Position numbers and translations under genes: made by a program | The notes under the pieces: model-generated | Databases searched by the model: none | Told to the model about the DNA's origin: nothing | What the model saw: only the letters and a program-made list of their open reading frames with translations | Part shown: piece by piece, positions 5,607 to 8,562 of the stretch | Numbering within the stretch: position 1 is the first letter of the stretch | Layout of the letters: the number at the start of each line of letters is the position of its first letter | Assembly: GCF_002027555.1 (NCBI RefSeq) | Contig: NZ_MXAP01000082.1 | Location: forward strand, 1 to 8,562 | DNA length: 8,562 nucleotides | Source: Moraxella equi | GTDB lineage: Bacteria > Pseudomonadota > Gammaproteobacteria > Pseudomonadales > Moraxellaceae | Reading direction: 5' to 3'

Positions 5607-6086
5607 CTATAACCAATCAGGGCTTGGGCGACCCGTATACGCCAAAATATCCGCCTTGCCACAGCGATAATAGGCACGATAAGCGGTGACTGTATCACCG
5701 CCTTGATATTCATCGGGCATGACCTGCGGAGGTGCGATAAAAGGCGTGTCGGCAGAGATGGGGCAGTTTATCAGAATGTGGCGGAGCTTTTGGTCGGTCA
5801 GATGAACCTTGCCATAGCGGTGCGTATATTCATCACACAGGGCGACAAACAGCTGATAAAGCCAGTCATAATGCGACTTTGAGCCACGCACCCACACCGC
5901 ACATGGGTGGTTTTGGTGCGTACATTTATACAGCACCGCCCGCTCATCATTGCTAAGAACGTTATCACACAGATGATGAGCGGTACACAGTAACTGGGCG
6001 TATTCTAATATCATCTTGACCACATGCTTGTTACCGTGAAAACTGGCACAGCGTATCGGGTCAGGGTCAAGGTAGAAAATGTTCAA
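5607..6086 (-). CDS. Conserved protein of unknown function with KHVVKMILE motif (known from phages and bacteria)
   Basis: The 159-residue protein starts MNIFYLDPDP and contains KHVVKMILEYAQLLCTAHH (20-38), then YKCTHQNHPCAVWVR (53-67), SHYDWL (71-76), LCDEYTHRYGKVH (83-95) and a C-terminal YRAYYRCGKADILAYTGRPSPDWL. I recognise this set of blocks from uncharacterised phage and bacterial proteins, where the first block is usually CDKHVVKMILE; here the Cys-Asp is Gly-Asn (18-19). The conserved His, Cys and Lys suggest a metal or nucleotide site, but no activity can be assigned. The start is TTG at 6084-6086: it gives the family N-terminus, and AGGG lies 4 bases upstream, overlapping the stop codon of the HIT gene 6 bases away. 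Translation is therefore probably coupled to the HIT gene, and both share the promoter with the Fur-like box. There is no signal peptide or membrane helix. Confidence 0.85.
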   Translation of the reverse strand: MNIFYLDPDPIRCASFHGNKHVVKMILEYAQLLCTAHHLCDNVLSNDERAVLYKCTHQNHPCAVWVRGSKSHYDWLYQLFVALCDEYTHRYGKVHLTDQKLRHILINCPISADTPFIAPPQVMPDEYQGGDTVTAYRAYYRCGKADILAYTGRPSPDWL

Positions 6087-6092
6087 AATACC

Positions 6093-6515
6093 CTACTTGT
6101 CGTCAATGACCGCACGGATTTTACTTGCCAGCTCCGCCAGCTCGTCTTGGTCTGCCATGACACTCTCGTGCTTGCCCAGCTCGTGAACGTGGGTTGGGAT
6201 TAGGTGCATGTGATAGTGGAACACGCTTTGCCCTGCACCCGCGTGGTTAAGTTGCATCTGGACAATGCCGTCCACACCCAGGGCAGTGCGTTGGGCAGTG
6301 ATGACCTTTTGGGCGGTTTTGAGCACCGCACAGGCATACTCGCACGGTAAATCAGACAGCTCCACCGCTTCACACTTAGGGATAACCAGCACATGACCCG
6401 TTGCCTGTGGCATGACATCCATAAAGGCAAGGGTTTTGTCATCTTCATAAACCTTATGGCACGGGATTTCGCCACGCAGGATTTTGGCAAAAATGTTGGT
6501 ATTGTCGTAAGTCAT
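6093..6515 (-). CDS. HIT-family nucleotide hydrolase/transferase
   Basis: HIT proteins of the Hint branch hydrolyse nucleoside phosphoramidates or related AMP conjugates in the cytosol; the physiological substrate in bacteria is mostly unclear. The 140-residue length is normal. Visible marks are IFAKILRGEIPCHKVYED (8-25), ATGHVLVIPK (38-47) with His41, the NHAGAGQSVFH segment (90-100), and the histidine triad HYHMHLIP (100-107) with His100, His102 and His104; His102 is the expected nucleophile. All catalytic histidines are present. The start is supported by TAGGAG, 6 bases upstream. It is the first gene of an operon with the KHVVK protein, with a promoter at 6546-6554 overlapped by a Fur-like box. 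Divergent to it is the unrecognised gene at 6620. Confidence 0.95.
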   Translation of the reverse strand: MTYDNTNIFAKILRGEIPCHKVYEDDKTLAFMDVMPQATGHVLVIPKCEAVELSDLPCEYACAVLKTAQKVITAQRTALGVDGIVQMQLNHAGAGQSVFHYHMHLIPTHVHELGKHESVMADQDELAELASKIRAVIDDK

Positions 6516-6532
6516 GGGCTACTCCTAGGATA

Positions 6533-6551
6533 AGTGATGATAATCATTGTA
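6533..6551. promoter_or_regulatory. Fur-like box over the HIT operon promoter
   Basis: The 19 bases match the Fur consensus at 14 positions, with GATGATAATCATT as an almost exact core. It overlaps the -10 element (6546-6551) and the predicted transcription start of the HIT operon, a classical repressor position. It is the better placed of the Fur-like sites in the window. The divergent gene at 6620 has its own -10 about 40 bases away and may also be affected. Confidence 0.5.
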
Positions 6552-6554
6552 GCA
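6546..6554 (-). promoter_or_regulatory. Extended -10 promoter of the HIT operon
   Basis: On the minus strand the bases read TGCTACAAT: TGn extension plus five of six -10 bases. Transcription would start near 6539, giving a leader of about 24 bases with TAGGAG before the ATG. A TTTACA lies 14 bases upstream, too close for a normal -35. Confidence 0.5.
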
Positions 6555-6584
6555 TAAAGCAGGGGTGTAAATAAAAGTTTTTTG

Positions 6585-6593
6585 TGCTATATT
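6585..6593 (+). promoter_or_regulatory. Extended -10 promoter of the gene at 6620
   Basis: TGCTATATT has the TGn extension and five of six -10 bases. Transcription would start near 6600, about 20 bases before ATG 6620. No good -35 is visible. Confidence 0.45.
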
Positions 6594-6619
6594 ATGCGTT
6601 TTATAAGATATGTTTTACC

Positions 6620-7264
6620 ATGACTGACCGTTTTATTTTACAAGAAGTATTGACCGATGATGTGCCTTTTCGGGTACATAATGTCAAGATAGACAAATTC
6701 ATCTATGAGCAGGATTTGCCACTCATGCTGTTGGTTCATTATGACCGCCTAAGCGATGAGCTAAAGATTCAAAAGCCTTTGACCGACTTTTTTGGGCAGA
6801 TGAATGACAAAGTAACCACGGCACAGGCGTGTGCGATTTTTGGGGTCAGTCCCGACAGCCTACACCCTGCCACCCACATCAAAATCACAGGCACGAGTGT
6901 CATCGTGTGGGATGAGTTTCCCCTTGCCCTGCATTTGCAATTTACCAACACCGCCAAAGACAGCCAGACCACCGATGAGTGCGACCTCACCCAAGCAGTC
7001 GCTGACGAGATTGGCAACATCCTACTGTCAGGCAACGTCAATGTCCTGCACAAAAACACCGCCAAGGAGCTGGTGAGTGTTGATTTGTCTGATGATGAAT
7101 TTGTCATTACGCCCAGTGATAATTACACTCGCCTGCCCAACAGTCACGCTCTTGCCACCACCCAAATCCTAAACCACATCAGACACACCACCCCCCAAGC
7201 CATGGCATATCTAAGCCATGCCCTACATGATAAAATCATGGAACATGCACAAGAGCGGTTTTAG
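6620..7264 (+). CDS. Unrecognised 214-residue cytosolic protein
   Basis: I do not recognise this protein. It starts MTDRFILQEVLTDDVPFRVHNVKIDKF and appears as a soluble alpha/beta protein: alternating hydrophobic stretches (PLMLLVHY 34-41, IKITGTSVIVWDEFPLALHLQF about 87-108), an acidic segment around the TTDECD region, and a C-terminal helix-rich tail (ATTQILNHIRHT, then MAYLSHALHDKIMEHAQERF). It has no signal peptide, membrane helix, metal-binding cluster or nucleotide-binding loop that I can see, and a single Cys near residue 71. I chose ATG 6620 over the upstream TTG at 6584 because the latter overlaps the predicted -10; the ribosome site is weak either way. Codon use resembles the neighbours and the frame is long and uninterrupted, so it is probably real. 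It diverges from the HIT operon and may share its control region. Confidence 0.75.
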   Translation: MTDRFILQEVLTDDVPFRVHNVKIDKFIYEQDLPLMLLVHYDRLSDELKIQKPLTDFFGQMNDKVTTAQACAIFGVSPDSLHPATHIKITGTSVIVWDEFPLALHLQFTNTAKDSQTTDECDLTQAVADEIGNILLSGNVNVLHKNTAKELVSVDLSDDEFVITPSDNYTRLPNSHALATTQILNHIRHTTPQAMAYLSHALHDKIMEHAQERF

Positions 7265-7270
7265 GGTTTT

Positions 7271-7312
7271 GGGTGTTTTACCTAGCGCATATAAGGCGCG
7301 CTCAACACGCCC
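7271..7312. repeat. GC-rich imperfect hairpin, possible interspersed repeat
   Basis: Between the gene ending at 7264 and recR lies a locally GC-rich segment that can fold: GGGTGTT (7271-7277) with AACACGCCC (7304-7312, two-base irregularity), and AGCGC (7284-7288) with GCGCT (7298-7302). Read on the minus strand it begins GGGCGTGTTGAGCGCGCC, a style seen in small dispersed repeats of many bacteria. No second copy is in this window. Confidence 0.35.
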
Positions 7313-7393
7313 CTACATCCAAACATCATTGCGTTTGTAGTAATTTTTAAATTTTTTGGGTATATTTTTTATTTCAAGTAACCCACGCATTAA

Positions 7394-7421
7394 AAAACGG
7401 TTGGACAATCCCAACCGTTTT
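7394..7421 (-). terminator. Intrinsic terminator after recR
   Basis: Perfect 11-bp stem AAAACGGTTGG (7394-7404) / CCAACCGTTTT (7411-7421) with a 6-base loop. Read on the minus strand it follows the recR stop by 24 bases and ends in six T. On the plus strand the tail is TTTTGCTTGC, so it could also help end the gene at 6620. Confidence 0.85.
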
Positions 7422-7445
7422 GCTTGCAATATAGTAAAAAATCAA

Positions 7446-8039
7446 CTATAAAAACGCCCGATTCTGTAAGGCTTGGTGCAAGGTTAGGCTATCGACATAA
7501 CCCAACTCCCCGCCCATGGGAATGCCTTGGGCTAAGCGAGTGATGTTATCCACGTGGGCTTTTAGAGCATCATGGATAAAAAAGGCGGTGGTCTGACCTT
7601 CGACCGTCGCCCCCGTGGCAAGAATCAGCTCGCTAATGGCAGACTTTTTGACCAACGCCACCAGCTCATCCATGTGCAAATCATCCGCCCCGATACCGTC
7701 CAAGGGCGACAGATGACCGCCCAGCACAAAATACCGCCCACGATACGCCCCACTTTGCTCAATCGCCACCACATCGGATGCACGCTCCACCACGCACAGC
7801 TGACTGTCATCACGGCGGACATCGGCACAGATGGGACAGATGTCATCATCGCTAAATGAATGGCAGATTTGACATTCTTTAATCTCATTCATGGCAATCT
7901 CCAAGGCATAGGCAAGTGCCAAGCCTTGGGGTCGTTTTTTGGACAATAGTTCTATCGCCATGCGTTGGGCGGACTTTTGCCCGACAGATGGTAGGATTTG
8001 CAAGGCTTTGACCAGTTGGTCAAATTTGGGGGTGAGCAT
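7446..8039 (-). CDS. recR: Recombination mediator protein RecR
   Basis: RecR works with RecO (and RecF) to load RecA on single-stranded DNA covered by SSB at gaps. Domain order is complete: N-terminal helix-hairpin-helix with [13 protein letters not shown] (16-28), a four-cysteine zinc finger with Cys56, Cys59, Cys68 and Cys71 (CQIC...CPIC), then a Toprim domain from about 79 (LCVVE 81-85, [34 protein letters not shown]), and the C-terminal [26 protein letters not shown]. The 197-residue length is normal. The start ATG overlaps the ybaB stop codon as TAATG, so translation is coupled; AAGGA lies 11 bases upstream inside ybaB. The genes end at a strong terminator. In many proteobacteria dnaX precedes ybaB-recR; it is not recognisable in the 190 bases left before the window edge. 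Confidence 0.98.
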   Translation of the reverse strand: MLTPKFDQLVKALQILPSVGQKSAQRMAIELLSKKRPQGLALAYALEIAMNEIKECQICHSFSDDDICPICADVRRDDSQLCVVERASDVVAIEQSGAYRGRYFVLGGHLSPLDGIGADDLHMDELVALVKKSAISELILATGATVEGQTTAFFIHDALKAHVDNITRLAQGIPMGGELGYVDSLTLHQALQNRAFL

Positions 8040-8371
8040 TAATCGAACAATCCTTGCATGCCCTTGGGCAGACCCATGCCTGTGGTCGCCCCTGCCATGA
8101 TTTCCTCTGATAGCTCATCTGCTTGACGTACCGCATCATTAATGGCGGCCGCCACCAAATCTTCAATCATGTCAGGCTCATCACCCATCAAACTTGGGTC
8201 GATAGATAGGCGTTTGACCACATGGCGACCTGTCATGGTCACTTTTACCAGTCCGTTGCCTGCTTCGCCTTGAACTTCTTTTTGGGCAAGGGTTTTTTTG
8301 GCGGATTCGACGTTTTGCTCAACCTGCTTTTGCATGGCTTGGGCTTGTTGCATGAGTGCTTGAATGTTCAT
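8039..8371 (-). CDS. ybaB: Nucleoid-associated protein YbaB/EbfC
   Basis: YbaB/EbfC proteins are small dimeric DNA-binding proteins that coat and compact the nucleoid; they are commonly encoded directly before recR, as here. The protein reads [20 protein letters not shown] at its start (a long amphipathic helix), then the central [24 protein letters not shown] and [19 protein letters not shown], and a Gly/Met-rich tail ([16 protein letters not shown]). At 110 residues it matches the family (109 in E. coli). ATG 8371 has GGAG 6 bases upstream; an ATG one codon earlier (8374) is nearly equivalent, but its spacing of 3 is too short. The far upstream ATG at 8416 lies inside the predicted -10 and is not a start. 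Confidence 0.97.
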   Translation of the reverse strand: MNIQALMQQAQAMQKQVEQNVESAKKTLAQKEVQGEAGNGLVKVTMTGRHVVKRLSIDPSLMGDEPDMIEDLVAAAINDAVRQADELSEEIMAGATTGMGLPKGMQGLFD

Positions 8372-8414
8372 CATAAACTCCAAAGGATAATAATTGTGGG
8401 TAATATGGTTAGCC

Positions 8415-8423
8415 ATTATAACA
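8415..8423 (-). promoter_or_regulatory. Extended -10 promoter of ybaB-recR
   Basis: On the minus strand the bases read TGTTATAAT, a perfect TGnTATAAT. The best -35 at 17-base spacing is TTCCTA (8438-8443), three of six consensus bases. Transcription would start near 8409, giving a leader of about 38 bases. Confidence 0.55.
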
Positions 8424-8445
8424 AAATTTTAACTTAATAGGAAAT

Positions 8446-8478
8446 TGTTATCATGGGGCGTGCCTAACATTGATAACA
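8446..8478. promoter_or_regulatory. Inverted repeat just upstream of the ybaB promoter
   Basis: TGTTATCA (8446-8453) and TGATAACA (8471-8478) are perfect 8-bp inverted repeats, with centres 25 bases apart. The left copy lies just upstream of the -35 region of the ybaB promoter. The geometry suits a dimeric regulator, but the arms are AT-rich and could be chance. Nothing else is recognisable between 8424 and the window end. Confidence 0.3.
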
Positions 8479-8562
8479 TTTTTGTAGAATATACCCCACT
8501 CTCAACTTAAAATCATCTCAAACCTAAGCGGTGGATTGCCAAGTTGTTTGTTGATTTGCACA

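Noticed and set aside
20..8541. TGGCAATCCA at 20-29 and its reverse complement at 8532-8541, like the ends of a large mobile element
   Set aside because: A shared 10-mer is expected by chance in a window of this size; there is no target duplication or transposase, and the genes between are housekeeping.
8424..8562. A partial gene at the right edge, such as the end of dnaX
   Set aside because: Short minus-strand frames end here (for example ...AIHRLGLR then stop), but none is recognisable and two frames are equally possible.

Overview
The window looks like ordinary chromosome from a gamma-proteobacterium of the Moraxellaceae, most likely Moraxella. This is inferred from protein character (Calvin-type class II aldolase, Azotobacter/Pseudomonas-length ferredoxin-NADP reductase), the moderate GC with AT-rich intergenic DNA, and the strong TGnTATAAT extended -10 promoters. 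No database search was possible. No mobile element, CRISPR array, tRNA or rRNA is visible. The content is housekeeping genes plus a few small or uncharacterised genes.

Layout from left to right. 1-304: a poorly coding, GG-rich stretch with a good promoter, an inverted repeat and what looks like a small broken membrane-protein gene. 350-1236 (-): an amino-acid-type periplasmic binding lipoprotein, interrupted by a one-base frameshift. 1518-2555 (+): fructose-bisphosphate aldolase fba, then a terminator. 2620-3246 (+): Holliday-junction protein ruvA, without ruvB beside it. 3243-3947 (-): tRNA methyltransferase trmO, convergent with ruvA and overlapping it by 4 bases. 4089-4862 (+): ferredoxin/flavodoxin-NADP reductase fpr, divergent from trmO across a 141-bp control region that holds a hairpin palindrome and a Fur-like box. 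5002-5592 (+): a periplasmic YkuD-domain L,D-transpeptidase. 6515-5607 (-): a two-gene operon of a HIT-family protein and a conserved protein with a KHVVKMILE motif (similar sequences are known from phages and bacteria), with a Fur-like box over its promoter. 6620-7264 (+): an unrecognised 214-residue protein. 8371-7446 (-): the ybaB-recR operon, whose stop and start codons overlap as TAATG.

Functionally, ruvA, recR and ybaB belong to recombinational repair and nucleoid binding; trmO acts in tRNA anticodon-loop modification; fba in glycolysis/gluconeogenesis; fpr in redox and iron-sulphur or oxidative-stress supply. The most interesting features are regulatory and small-scale: two coding regions that appear broken at runs of four G, two Fur-like boxes on promoters (fpr, and the HIT operon), an unexplained 13-bp-arm palindrome whose arm coincides with a possible trmO -35 element, and a consistent extended -10 promoter type. 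I see no convincing new multi-gene system; the best candidate for new biology is the HIT/KHVVK operon with its predicted iron control.
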